NCBI GenBank assembly: GCA_035559815.1
Contig: DATMAT010000042.1
Location: forward strand, 1 to 64,000
Reading direction: 5' to 3'
DNA from: Thermodesulfobacteriota bacterium
GTDB lineage: Bacteria; Desulfobacterota_D; UBA1144; Nemesobacterales; CSP1-2
Length of the DNA stretch: 64,000 bases
The first letter of the stretch is position 1; each line of letters opens with the position of its first letter. This document shows, in pieces, positions 26,403-34,605 of the stretch. The notes under the pieces are model-generated. The model searched no databases, was not told where the DNA came from, and saw only the letters and a list, made by a program, of their open reading frames with translations. The position numbers and the translations under genes are program-made.

Positions 26403-26694
26403 CAGGGCAAATACCTAAATTATTAGTTTTCCAAGATAATTACACGATATTATTAAACTATTACTAAATATTATTTAATGTAATGTACAAATTATTATTA
26501 TATCTTGGTTTAAATAATTCTAAGTTAAATATTAAATGAGAGGAGAAGATTAAAGTTAAACAATAAATGTGGTTTATAATATCCTGTGATTATTAGTTAT
26601 TATGATATAATAAGTGCTAGAATATTAATCGTTTCATTAAGTTCTCTCTATATTATTAAAGTGAATTATTACATTCGTGATATAACAATCTATT
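26403..26694. other. Very A/T-rich intergenic stretch
   Basis: About 290 bases made mainly of ATTATTA/TAATAT strings, far richer in A+T than the rest of the window. I see no open frame of useful size, no RNA gene and no long palindrome. It separates convergent ileS and the nicotinamidase-like gene. Confidence 0.6.
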
Positions 26695-27732
26695 TCATTT
26701 ATTATTAGATAGACAGGACTCGATTTCATCAGTTGACTGTACTAGATGAATACCCGCTTCATCGAACATTTTAAAAGCCTTAATGGCTTCCTCTGTATAG
26801 TCTATAACCCCGGGGATTACCACCGGAGAGGTACAATCTTCCAGGATGTATACCTTCTCCACTAATTTTTTATGAGAAGGATGGGCCTGTATATCGCTTA
26901 GCAAATCGGCTATAGTCCAGGCCACGCAGTGACTTTTCGCTTGGCCGGCAATGAAGACAGCATCGAATTCCAGGAGCTTACGCATGAACTTATCGCTTTT
27001 CGGAGCTAACTGTTCTCCGTATGGATCGGTCGATACCTCCGGCCCCAGGACAGAGTAATGCTCGGTCAAGGGATGATCGCCTTTGGTATGAATATCCGGC
27101 TGGCTATAACGGGCAATAGTATGAAAGAAGATAGCTTCCTCTACAGCCGATACTAGGGCATGGCCAATACCGCCAAGCATGGCGTGGTATGGCCAGATGG
27201 TTAAGTCGTATTTGCCGGTTCTCTTGAGCTCTTTCGTGTAGTGTAATAAATGCTCCTGCACATAATCCCTCCCACGGCCAAGACTATGGCTCAAAGCCGG
27301 GTTGAAGCGCCAACGGCCCGTCATTATATCTTCGTAGCTAACTAGAGTAAATGGCGACGGATGCTTGCCCTGGTCATCGACTAAAAAGATACCGTGAAAG
27401 ATCTGCATAGCCTGGTGTGTATCCATGGTCGGCACGATCTGAGTGATTTTACCCAGGTTTCGATAAATAAATTCACAAAGACGCCTGTTGTCATCGACCG
27501 CTCCCATCCCCGAGCGACCACCCACATACAATTCAAAACCGGGTATGCAAAAGGTGTTCTGAACATCCACCAAAATGAGACAAATCTTAAACCGGTCATT
27601 AACTGCAGGTTCAATGTTGTGCTCTTCTGCCCACAGTGAGGCTTTTTCAGCGATTTCCTGGTAAGGTACTTTCCACACTTCGCCGACTTTATTGGGCGCA
27701 AAGTGTGGTGGTATGGGCAATTTTTGTGGCAT
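26695..27732 (-). CDS. Isochorismatase/nicotinamidase-family cysteine hydrolase
   Basis: A 345-residue hydrolase. The isochorismatase-like core is visible as [18 protein letters not shown] (catalytic Asp56), a metal-site-like [11 protein letters not shown], and [17 protein letters not shown] with the catalytic Cys269. Members cut C-N bonds, for example nicotinamide to nicotinate. It is about 130 residues longer than ordinary nicotinamidases, with an N-terminal extension of 45 residues and inserts around 100-200, so the substrate may differ. It is transcribed away from lutA. Function within the family is uncertain. Confidence 0.75.
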   Translation of the reverse strand: MPQKLPIPPHFAPNKVGEVWKVPYQEIAEKASLWAEEHNIEPAVNDRFKICLILVDVQNTFCIPGFELYVGGRSGMGAVDDNRRLCEFIYRNLGKITQIVPTMDTHQAMQIFHGIFLVDDQGKHPSPFTLVSYEDIMTGRWRFNPALSHSLGRGRDYVQEHLLHYTKELKRTGKYDLTIWPYHAMLGGIGHALVSAVEEAIFFHTIARYSQPDIHTKGDHPLTEHYSVLGPEVSTDPYGEQLAPKSDKFMRKLLEFDAVFIAGQAKSHCVAWTIADLLSDIQAHPSHKKLVEKVYILEDCTSPVVIPGVIDYTEEAIKAFKMFDEAGIHLVQSTDEIESCLSNNK

Positions 27733-27863
27733 GAATAACAGACCTCGTACTATGAATTAACGATGCTGGAATACTTAATCTATTTTACGATAACTAAACA
27801 CGACTTCAAACCATAAAGAACGAGTGTATGTGTTATTTACGGTTATCAATTAGCGCAGCAACC

Positions 27864-27892
27864 TTGACATTACTTCGACATGTAGAAATAAT
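27864..27892 (+). promoter_or_regulatory. Candidate promoter of lutA
   Basis: TTGACA (27864-27869), 17-base spacer, AATAAT (27887-27892). The expected transcript would start just before the GGAGGT ribosome site at 27901, giving a very short leader. Confidence 0.5.
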
Positions 27893-27912
27893 CAAAGCTC
27901 GGAGGTACGGGA

Positions 27913-28662
27913 TTGCGCCAGCAAAACCAGTCAAAGAAAAAGGTTTCCCTCTTCATTACCTGCTTGGTAGATAATTTTTTTCCGCAAGTGGGAGAGAGTA
28001 TGGTTAAGGTTCTGAGAAAACTGGGGGTGGAAGTTGACTTTCCCGTCGACCAAACTTGCTGCGGACAGCCGGCGTTTAACAGCGGTTTTCAGCATGATGC
28101 CAAAGCGCTGGCAAAGAGATTTCTATCTATCTTTCAAGATGATAATTGCTATGTGGTTTGCCCTTCCGGTTCATGCACGACCATGGTCAAGATTTTTTAC
28201 CGAGAGTTACTAAAAGAAGAGTCTAGAGGACTGGAACTGGCTGATAGATTGGCATCGCGAACTTATGAGTTCTCCGCGTTCTTGACGAACGTACTGCATG
28301 TGGAAGATGTGGGTGCGAGTTACAGTGGAAAAGTTACCTATCACGATTCCTGTCATCTTCTTAGAGAACTTAGGATTAGAGACGAGCCGAGAAAATTAAT
28401 AAAATCGGTCAAAGGAATTGATTTCGTTGAAATGAACCTGCATGATGCCTGCTGCGGATTTGGAGGGACATTCTCCATAATGTTCCCCGGGGTTTCGATT
28501 TCCATGCTTGAAGAAAAAATAATTAGCATCGTCGAAAGCGGGGCTGATACCATAGTATCAACCGACATGGGTTGTCTGATGCATATAGAAGGAGCTATGA
28601 GCAGAAGAAAAATTCCGGTCAAGGTGATGCACATAGCCGAACTTTTGGCTTCGGAGCTTTAG
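27913..28662 (+). CDS. lutA: Lactate utilization protein A, Fe-S oxidoreductase subunit
   Basis: LutA (YkgE) is one of three cytoplasmic iron-sulfur proteins that oxidise L-lactate to pyruvate without an FMN lactate dehydrogenase. The 249 residues begin at a TTG placed seven bases after GGAGGT. Both cysteine-rich CCG motifs are present: QTCCGQPAFNSG and HDACCGFGGTFS, with ITCLVDNFFPQVGE near the start as in other LutA proteins. lutB follows 110 bases downstream and lutC after that, separated by palindromic repeats. Confidence 0.9.
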   Translation: MRQQNQSKKKVSLFITCLVDNFFPQVGESMVKVLRKLGVEVDFPVDQTCCGQPAFNSGFQHDAKALAKRFLSIFQDDNCYVVCPSGSCTTMVKIFYRELLKEESRGLELADRLASRTYEFSAFLTNVLHVEDVGASYSGKVTYHDSCHLLRELRIRDEPRKLIKSVKGIDFVEMNLHDACCGFGGTFSIMFPGVSISMLEEKIISIVESGADTIVSTDMGCLMHIEGAMSRRKIPVKVMHIAELLASEL

Positions 28663-28746
28663 ACGCTAATTTACACGAATAGATTATATTTAATCTTAAT
28701 GTTTCTGTCCTCTTTTCATTAGTGTCCATTCGTGTATATTCGTGGC
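28663..28746. repeat. Inverted repeat, ACACGAAT/ATTCGTGT family, between lutA and lutB
   Basis: CGCTAATTTACACGAATAG at the left pairs imperfectly with TCCATTCGTGTATATTCGTG at the right. It starts at the base after the lutA stop codon. Same family as the split repeat at 13731-14034. Confidence 0.7.
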
Positions 28747-28772
28747 CGATAATTAGTTAAGGATGTCCTCTT

Positions 28773-30206
28773 ATGGAAATTAAGAAATTAGAATTTAAGA
28801 AGCAGTCATCAACCGCACTGACCGACCAGAATCTAAGAAAAGCTCTGAGAAACACCACCGATCGTTTCAGGGCTTCGAGAAAGAGGGCATACGACGAGCT
28901 TGAAGGGTTTGAAGACCTTAGAAATCGGGCGAGAGAAATAAAAAAGGAGACGATCGAAAATCTGCCAATTTATCTGGGGATGCTCGAAGGCAATGTGATT
29001 AAAACCGGCGGAAAAGTTCACTGGGCTCAAGACGGGGAAGAGGCTTGTAGAATTATCGTAGAAATAGCCAGAGAAAACGGAGTCAGGTCCGTCGTTAAAA
29101 GCAAGTCCATGGCCACTGAAGAGATAGAACTTAATCACGCTCTCGAAGAAGCCGGAATTAAAGCGGTCGAGACCGACCTGGGGGAATACATTATTCAACT
29201 GGCAAAGGAGCGCCCCTCGCATATAATCGCCCCGGCTATACACAAGAGCAAGGATGATATTTCTAGACTCTTTTCAGAGAAGCTTAGCATTCCTTACTAT
29301 ACCGAACCGGAGCAGTTAACCAGGGTGGCAAGAGAAAGATTAAGAAGCGAGTTCTTGAGCGCCGATATGGGCGTCTCCGGTGTTAACTTCGCCGTAGCCG
29401 AGACCGGGACTATCGTCGTGGTAGAGAATGAGGGAAATGCTAGACTCTCCACCACCGTCCCCAGAGTTCACGTGGCAGTTATGGGAATTGAAAAGGTGAT
29501 TCCCCGTTATGGAGACTTGTCCATTTTTCTGCCCGTCCTTGTCCGCAGCGCCACCGGGCAAAAGATATCCACTTATGTTTCCTTCATAACCGGTCCTAAA
29601 AGAAAGAGCGATATGGATGGCCCGGAGGAGTTTCATCTGGTTATCGTGGATAACGGGAGGGCGAAAATACTGGCATCAGAGGAGACGAGGGAATCGCTTT
29701 ACTGCATAAGATGCGGAGCCTGTCTTAATATATGCCCGGTATACAGGCAGGTAGGGGGTCATTCCTACGGATGGGTCTATTCAGGGCCGATAGGAGCAAT
29801 TATTACCCCTCAGCTTCTCGGCGCGGAAAAAGCGCCCGAGCTTCCATTTGCGTCGTCTCTATGTGGAGCGTGCAAGGATGTCTGTCCGGTGAAAATTGAC
29901 TTCCCCAAAGTTTTACTCGAGCTTAGAAAGAGAGTGGTGGAAGGAGAGAATAAAGATGGAAGGGGAGGGGAGGCAGGATTATTAGAACGTCTTTTAGTGA
30001 GATTGTGGCGGATCTCTATGGAGAGTAAAACGGCCTACAGTTTACTCTCCACTTTGTCCTATTTCCTGCAGTTTCCTTGGCTCTCCAAAAATAGAAAACT
30101 AAGTTCGCTGCCATATCCATTCTCTGAATGGACAAATGATCGTGACTTTCCGGCGGTGGCAAAAATACCTTTTAGAAAAAGATGGAAAGAAATTAGTAAA
30201 ATTTAG
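28773..30206 (+). CDS. lutB: Lactate utilization protein B, 4Fe-4S protein
   Basis: LutB (YkgF), 477 residues, is the ferredoxin-like and likely catalytic-core subunit of the lactate oxidation complex. The N-terminal LUD domain carries KSKSMATEEIELNHALEEAG and AVAETGTIVVVENEGNARL; two 4Fe-4S binding motifs follow, CIRCGACLNICP and CGACKDVCP. The C-terminus is YPFSEWTNDRDFPAVAKIPF, typical of the family. It lies between lutA and lutC, with repeats in both gaps. Confidence 0.93.
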   Translation: MEIKKLEFKKQSSTALTDQNLRKALRNTTDRFRASRKRAYDELEGFEDLRNRAREIKKETIENLPIYLGMLEGNVIKTGGKVHWAQDGEEACRIIVEIARENGVRSVVKSKSMATEEIELNHALEEAGIKAVETDLGEYIIQLAKERPSHIIAPAIHKSKDDISRLFSEKLSIPYYTEPEQLTRVARERLRSEFLSADMGVSGVNFAVAETGTIVVVENEGNARLSTTVPRVHVAVMGIEKVIPRYGDLSIFLPVLVRSATGQKISTYVSFITGPKRKSDMDGPEEFHLVIVDNGRAKILASEETRESLYCIRCGACLNICPVYRQVGGHSYGWVYSGPIGAIITPQLLGAEKAPELPFASSLCGACKDVCPVKIDFPKVLLELRKRVVEGENKDGRGGEAGLLERLLVRLWRISMESKTAYSLLSTLSYFLQFPWLSKNRKLSSLPYPFSEWTNDRDFPAVAKIPFRKRWKEISKI

Positions 30207-30270
30207 TTAACAACGCAATGGTAGGCAACGAGTTCAGATGGTATGAAACAATGTGAATAAAATGCGTTTT

Positions 30271-30298
30271 GTAGGGAACGCATATATGCGTTCCCTAC
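30271..30298. repeat. Perfect 28-base palindrome GTAGGGAACGCATA/TATGCGTTCCCTAC
   Basis: All 14 base pairs match. It lies in the lutB-lutC gap, 16 bases before a second palindrome of the same length and ends. Confidence 0.85.
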
Positions 30299-30314
30299 AT
30301 TATTCATGATTGAT

Positions 30315-30342
30315 GTAGAGACGGCATTAATGCCGTCTCTAC
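30315..30342. repeat. Perfect 28-base palindrome GTAGAGACGGCATT/AATGCCGTCTCTAC
   Basis: All 14 base pairs match. It ends seven bases before the lutC start codon, so an RNA hairpin here would crowd the ribosome-binding region of lutC. Confidence 0.85.
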
Positions 30343-30349
30343 CTAGAGA

Positions 30350-31045
30350 ATGAAAATGAACAAAAGCTCTAGGGAAAAAATATTAACACGGATAAGAACC
30401 GGGCTTTACGGTTCTACTGGCGTGCATCAACAAAAAGAAATAACACGCAAATCAACTGGCATTTCTGCAGAGCCTACGATGGAGAAATCGATTTTAGTAA
30501 ATCAGTTCGTAGAGGAACTTACCAAAGTAAGCGGGAATGCAAAAATAGTAGAGAGCGAGGATGCGGTTAAGGATTTTATCATGAGCTTTGTGGAGGAGCG
30601 AGGCATAAGCTCATTCGCTATCTGGAAATCTGAGTTAATACAAAGACTTGAAATTGGTGATGACCTTCAGAGCAAGGGTCTGAAACTAGCTCACCCAGAT
30701 AAAAAAGAGGAAATGTCAAATGCAGGTATCGGGATTACCGAGGCCGACTTTGCTATAGCTGATACTGGCACAATCGTTTTAATCGCAGGTGAGAAACAGC
30801 CTCGAACCGTTTCTCTGATTCCTCCAATTCACCTGGCAATCGTCAAATCAAGCTTAATCCTGAGAAACATAAACGATTTATTTGCTATGCTGGTAAATTT
30901 AATTTCAGAGAAAAATTCAACCGAAGAGAGTACGAGCTGTCTGACCTTTATCACCGGCCCCAGCAGAACGGCGGATATCGAGCTTAACCTGACTCTAGGT
31001 GTGCACGGGCCGAGGGAGTTGTTTGTGCTGATTCTAGCACAATAA
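30350..31045 (+). CDS. lutC: Lactate utilization protein C
   Basis: LutC (YkgG), 231 residues, a LUD-domain protein and third partner of LutA and LutB. Visible family blocks: GIGITEADFAIADTGTIVL, VSLIPPIHLAIV, LTFITGPSRTADIELNLTLG and VHGPRELFVL at the end. It has no cysteine cluster, as expected. The start has only a weak ribosome site (AGAGAA), partly in the repeat upstream. LutABC feeds pyruvate to the AceE/AceF/Lpd complex encoded earlier in the window. Confidence 0.9.
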   Translation: MKMNKSSREKILTRIRTGLYGSTGVHQQKEITRKSTGISAEPTMEKSILVNQFVEELTKVSGNAKIVESEDAVKDFIMSFVEERGISSFAIWKSELIQRLEIGDDLQSKGLKLAHPDKKEEMSNAGIGITEADFAIADTGTIVLIAGEKQPRTVSLIPPIHLAIVKSSLILRNINDLFAMLVNLISEKNSTEESTSCLTFITGPSRTADIELNLTLGVHGPRELFVLILAQ

Positions 31046-31364
31046 GATTGCTGTCTGTACTGTATATTTCTTTACTGGAAACCTAATTTATATATACTAT
31101 TTGAAACATGTTTCAGGCTTCTCCGGGAACTGGAAGTTTAAGATCGCTCATTAAGAACCACATCCTTCGATTAGACTCAGAGCCTGTCCTGAGTTCATCG
31201 AAGGAATGAGCGGATGTACATCCGCTGGAAAAACGTAAAAAAACTGTCATTGTAGAGACCCTTCATAGAGTTTATTACCGCGCTAGTATTTACACTGACT
31301 GCAGCGAATTACTAACTCGGATCCCCGCGAAGCAATCTCTTATTTTAGACAGGTTTGACTGATT
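31046..31364. other. 319-base intergenic stretch with repeat remnants
   Basis: No gene. It holds the perfect 18-base palindrome AGCGGATGTACATCCGCT (31209-31226), a string GCCTGTCCTGAGTTCATCGA before it, a fragment TTGTAGAGACC (about 31250) like the end of the 28-base palindromes, and GCGAAGCAATCTC near 31330. Confidence 0.55.
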
Positions 31365-32090
31365 TTAGAAATCAGTCTTGTTAATCCAATCCCTTGCGTC
31401 AAACTCCTTTCCGTTAACACCGATTGACTCATCCGATGCCAGATACAAAAATACAGGGACTATATCTTCCGGCGTCGGTAGGGTCGTTGGGTCCTCATCC
31501 GGATAGGCCTCCGCTCTCATATCGGTCCTGGTTCCTCCGGGATTGACGGAATTAACTCTGACTTTTGAAGACCTCAATTCATCGGCAAGAACCTGGGTCA
31601 AACCTTCAAGCCCGAATTTGGATGCAGCGTAGGCTCCCCAAAGAGCCTTGCCGCGCCTTCCCACGCTCGAACTAATGTTTATTATTGAAGCGCTCTCCGA
31701 TTTGAGAAGAAAAGGAAGGAGGAACTTAGTTACGTAGAATTGAGCATTTAAATTGACTTGAATTACCTCATCCCAAACATCTTCGGGATACTCCAGAATG
31801 GTTGAGCGTACACCCAGGATACTGGCATTATTGACAAGTATATCCAGGCTGTCCCATTTATCCCGAACCCGGCCAGCAATCTTTCCGGCATCCCGTTTCT
31901 CCGAGATATCGGCTGTCACATATTCTATCTCGCCGTACTTCTTAATCTCCTGACACGATCTTTTGAGGGTAACCTCATCTCGTCCACAGACTATTACGGA
32001 AGCTCCTTCCTTTACATAGGCATTTGCTATGGCTTTCCCGATCCCTTTGCCCCCTCCGGTAACAACAGCTTTTTTATTCTTTAGCCTCAT
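31365..32090 (-). CDS. Short-chain dehydrogenase/reductase
   Basis: A 241-residue classical SDR: cofactor loop TGGGKGIGKA, NNAS in place of NNAG, catalytic Ser in IINISSSVG, YAASK with catalytic Tyr and Lys, and NPGGTRTDM after it. The Arg residues of CGRDEVTL after the second strand suggest NADPH preference. The substrate is unknown, and no partner gene is next to it on the same strand. Confidence 0.85.
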   Translation of the reverse strand: MRLKNKKAVVTGGGKGIGKAIANAYVKEGASVIVCGRDEVTLKRSCQEIKKYGEIEYVTADISEKRDAGKIAGRVRDKWDSLDILVNNASILGVRSTILEYPEDVWDEVIQVNLNAQFYVTKFLLPFLLKSESASIINISSSVGRRGKALWGAYAASKFGLEGLTQVLADELRSSKVRVNSVNPGGTRTDMRAEAYPDEDPTTLPTPEDIVPVFLYLASDESIGVNGKEFDARDWINKTDF

Positions 32091-32233
32091 GGGGCAAATT
32101 ATACCAGAAAAGCGGCTATAACCAGGTTAGAGTTGACCCATTATCAGTATACAGAGTCTGATAAGAAATCTTATGTAAACTATTAAAGGAATACTTTTAC
32201 CAAGCAATTTTTGTTGATTTAATTCCCCTTACC

Positions 32234-32644
32234 ATGCAATCCGCTACAAATATTAAAAAAACTAGCTGGTCGAGAAAGCATGATAAATGCCTAAAATGTG
32301 AAACTCAAGAATATCCTCATAGGTCTAGGGGACTATGTTCTCGTTGTTATAACAACAACCTCGAAAAGAAACAAAAATCTCATATTAATAGAAAGTCGCG
32401 GAAACTAGAGAAGGAAATCACTATACATGAATTAAAGTTTCTATACGAGGTACAACAGATGTCCCTCAATACCGATAAGCGTAGGGCTTTTTATTTCAGG
32501 CATACAGGTGTGGACTGTGCTAAGTTATATCACGTATTATATGATGGGGTTCCTGAGGGTATGTACCTCACCAGAAAGTACGAACGTTTTAAGGCCATTG
32601 CCGATTATGTCGGTCAAAATAACCAATTAAAGCTAACTTTATAA
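32234..32644 (+). CDS. Small protein with N-terminal CxxC...CxxC zinc finger
   Basis: A 136-residue basic protein. Residues 19-38 carry Cys19-x2-Cys22 and Cys35-x2-Cys38 with His29 between and the string GLCSRCYNNN, a treble-clef/zinc-ribbon-like knuckle also seen at the front of DNA-binding and HNH-type proteins. A Lys/Arg/Asn-rich linker (39-62) leads to a helical C-terminal half (ITIHELKFLYEVQQMSLNT, YERFKAIADYVGQN) that could be a small DNA-binding domain. I do not recognise the family. No Shine-Dalgarno precedes the ATG. It stands alone between an SDR and fmdB. A regulator is a guess. Confidence 0.55.
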   Translation: MQSATNIKKTSWSRKHDKCLKCETQEYPHRSRGLCSRCYNNNLEKKQKSHINRKSRKLEKEITIHELKFLYEVQQMSLNTDKRRAFYFRHTGVDCAKLYHVLYDGVPEGMYLTRKYERFKAIADYVGQNNQLKLTL

Positions 32645-32741
32645 CAATAGAAGAAAACCTGCCTACCCTTGCATAACTTAAATTTAGTTATTATATTAAT
32701 TCCACTCCAATTAAAGCTAGAAAATCCAAGGAGATAGTATC

Positions 32742-33089
32742 ATGCCTATATACGAGTACGAATGTGAAAAATGCGGTCGGGTGATGGAAGAACTCCAGGG
32801 CTTCAGCGATCCCCCCTTGAGAAAGTGTAAGTACTGCAAAGGGAAAGTGCATCGCTTAATATCCCTTTCTTCATTCCAGCTAAACGGAACCGGCTGGTAT
32901 GCTACTGACTATGCAAAAAACCCCGGGATTCCGTCTAAGGCTGCCGAGCAAAACAACCCGGCACTTTCATCCGACTCTTCAAACGGCAACGGCTCATCGG
33001 AAAAGGCTTCCGAAACAATTACTACAGATCCAAAGAAAATCAAAAAGTCCGGTATGCCAAACATGAGCAAGAACGACGTCAAAGTCTAA
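32742..33089 (+). CDS. FmdB-family zinc-ribbon protein
   Basis: A 115-residue protein starting MPIYEYECEKCGRVMEELQ, the hallmark of the FmdB/CxxC_CxxC_SSSS family, with Cys8, Cys11, Cys29 and Cys32 for one zinc, the SLSSFQLNGTGWYATDYA block and a low-complexity Ser/Asn/Lys tail. AAGGAGATAG before the ATG is a good ribosome site. First linked to formamidase regulation, the family is widespread and its real role is unclear. Confidence 0.85.
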   Translation: MPIYEYECEKCGRVMEELQGFSDPPLRKCKYCKGKVHRLISLSSFQLNGTGWYATDYAKNPGIPSKAAEQNNPALSSDSSNGNGSSEKASETITTDPKKIKKSGMPNMSKNDVKV

Positions 33090-33263
33090 ACGTAACTTAT
33101 TATAATCATTATAATATTCATACAAGGCGGCAATAAACCTGTATTTATTAACCGAAATTTTTACCGCCCTCCCCTCTTCTCGCATTTTTAATTGTACGAT
33201 GAATATTGTTAAATCTTTCCCGGGCATATAATATTTGCATTCTTAATCGAAGGGGAAAACAAA

Positions 33264-34055
33264 ATGGATTTAGGCATCAAAGATAAAGTGGCTATCGTGC
33301 TGGCCTCGAGTAAAGGGCTGGGAAAAGCAGTAGCGATAGGGTTAGCCGAGGAAGGAGTGAATTTGACTATATGTGCCAGGGGGAAAGAGGCTCTAGAAAA
33401 AACGGCGGATGAAATCAGAGATAAAACCGGAGTCGATGTTCTGGCATTAGAGGCTGATGTTTCCCAGACGGGAGACATTAAGAGGATAATCAATGAGACC
33501 ATAAGCTCTTACTCCACCGTTCACATATTGGTGAATAATGCCGGTGGTCCCCCTCCCGGCAATCTTTTTGACTTCACACTGGATAATTGGAAAAAGGCGC
33601 TTGAACTCAACCTCCTCAGCACCGTTCAGATGACGAACGAAGTCATACCTTATATGAGAAAACAGAAATGGGGAAGGATTATCAACATCACCTCCATAGC
33701 CGTAAAACAACCCATAGACGGCCTAATACTATCGAATACGGCCAGGGCTGGAGTAATAGGATTTGCTAAATCGGTCTCGAATGAATTTGCCCGGGATAAT
33801 ATACTGGTCAATTGCGTCTGCCCCGGTCGAATACTTACCGACCGCATAATCCATCTTGCGGAGGAAAGGGCAAAGAGAGATAATAAAAGCATCGAAGATG
33901 TGATAAATTCTATGGAGCTGGACGTGCCGATTGGCCGGATCGGAAAGCCAAAAGAGCTTTCCGACCTGGTCGTATTTCTGGCTTCGGAAAGGGCAAGCTA
34001 TATTACCGGTACGACAATCCAGGTTGATGGCGGGTTGGTTAAAAGCATTTTTTGA
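33264..34055 (+). CDS. SDR-family oxidoreductase with altered active site (SxxxR instead of YxxxK)
   Basis: A 263-residue SDR of the 3-oxoacyl-ACP-reductase-like group. Cofactor loop ASSKGLGKAVA, NNAGGPPPG and catalytic-site Ser144 (ITSIAV) are present, but the YxxxK pair is replaced by Ser157 and Arg161 in LILSNTARAG. The same SN..R pattern occurs in a known SDR side branch, so this is family-specific rather than a sequencing fault. The C-terminus GTTIQVDGGLVKSIF is intact. GAAGGGG precedes the ATG. True reaction unknown. The comEA-like gene follows 25 bases later. Confidence 0.8.
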   Translation: MDLGIKDKVAIVLASSKGLGKAVAIGLAEEGVNLTICARGKEALEKTADEIRDKTGVDVLALEADVSQTGDIKRIINETISSYSTVHILVNNAGGPPPGNLFDFTLDNWKKALELNLLSTVQMTNEVIPYMRKQKWGRIINITSIAVKQPIDGLILSNTARAGVIGFAKSVSNEFARDNILVNCVCPGRILTDRIIHLAEERAKRDNKSIEDVINSMELDVPIGRIGKPKELSDLVVFLASERASYITGTTIQVDGGLVKSIF

Positions 34056-34080
34056 CGTGTCAAGTAAGAAAATAAAATAT

Positions 34081-34605
34081 ATGATGAGAAACGTATCATA
34101 TATTTACCAGAAGCGTCAGGTTCTATGCTTGGCTTTTGTCTGTCTAATCTTTTATCTGATAAGGCAATACCATTTACACGACGAACACGAAACCGGCCAG
34201 GACCGCTCTTCCGGTTACACCTATGTTGAACTAGCCGAAGTTGATCGCCCTACTGTTGTGCTCAGGTTTGATAATGACTCAGGGCTTGAGCACATTGCTC
34301 GCTCGTTAAGCCTATACGAAAAACCGAGAAACGGAGATAGAATCATACTTCATAGCGACGGCAGATATGAGTTCTCCCGAATGAGTGGAATAAAGAGCCT
34401 GGCGCTCGGTGTCCCCGTAGGAATAAACTCCGCTAGCACAGATGACCTGCAGTCACTTCCCGGAATCGGTATCAAGCTGGCAGAGAGGATTGTGGATTGG
34501 AGAAACTCAAATAACGGCTTCAAGAGTATTGAGGAACTTGAGGAAGTAGATGGAATCGGCAAGAAAAAAATGGAGGCCATAAGGCCTCTAGTGAGTTTGG
34601 ATTAG
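34081..34605 (+). CDS. ComEA-like membrane-anchored helix-hairpin-helix protein
   Basis: I start at the ATG pair at 34081 (MMRNVSYIYQKRQ); the frame is open further left, but that part overlaps the SDR gene. One hydrophobic segment (about 14-28) anchors the protein. The middle (about 50-115) is a small beta-rich region, and the last 55 residues form two helix-hairpin-helix motifs: INSASTDDLQSLPGIGIKLA and FKSIEELEEVDGIGKKKME. This is the ComEA arrangement, a DNA receptor in natural transformation. comEC is not in the window. Its last four bases overlap the convergent PBP1A gene. Confidence 0.82.
   Translation: MMRNVSYIYQKRQVLCLAFVCLIFYLIRQYHLHDEHETGQDRSSGYTYVELAEVDRPTVVLRFDNDSGLEHIARSLSLYEKPRNGDRIILHSDGRYEFSRMSGIKSLALGVPVGINSASTDDLQSLPGIGIKLAERIVDWRNSNNGFKSIEELEEVDGIGKKKMEAIRPLVSLD

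Noticed and set aside
13731-30342. Repeats considered as a CRISPR array
   Set aside because: They are dispersed palindromes of different families, without regular spacers or cas genes.
33931-34080. Extended start for the ComEA-like protein
   Set aside because: The extra 50 codons lie inside the SDR gene in another frame; the membrane segment follows the ATG at 34081 as expected.
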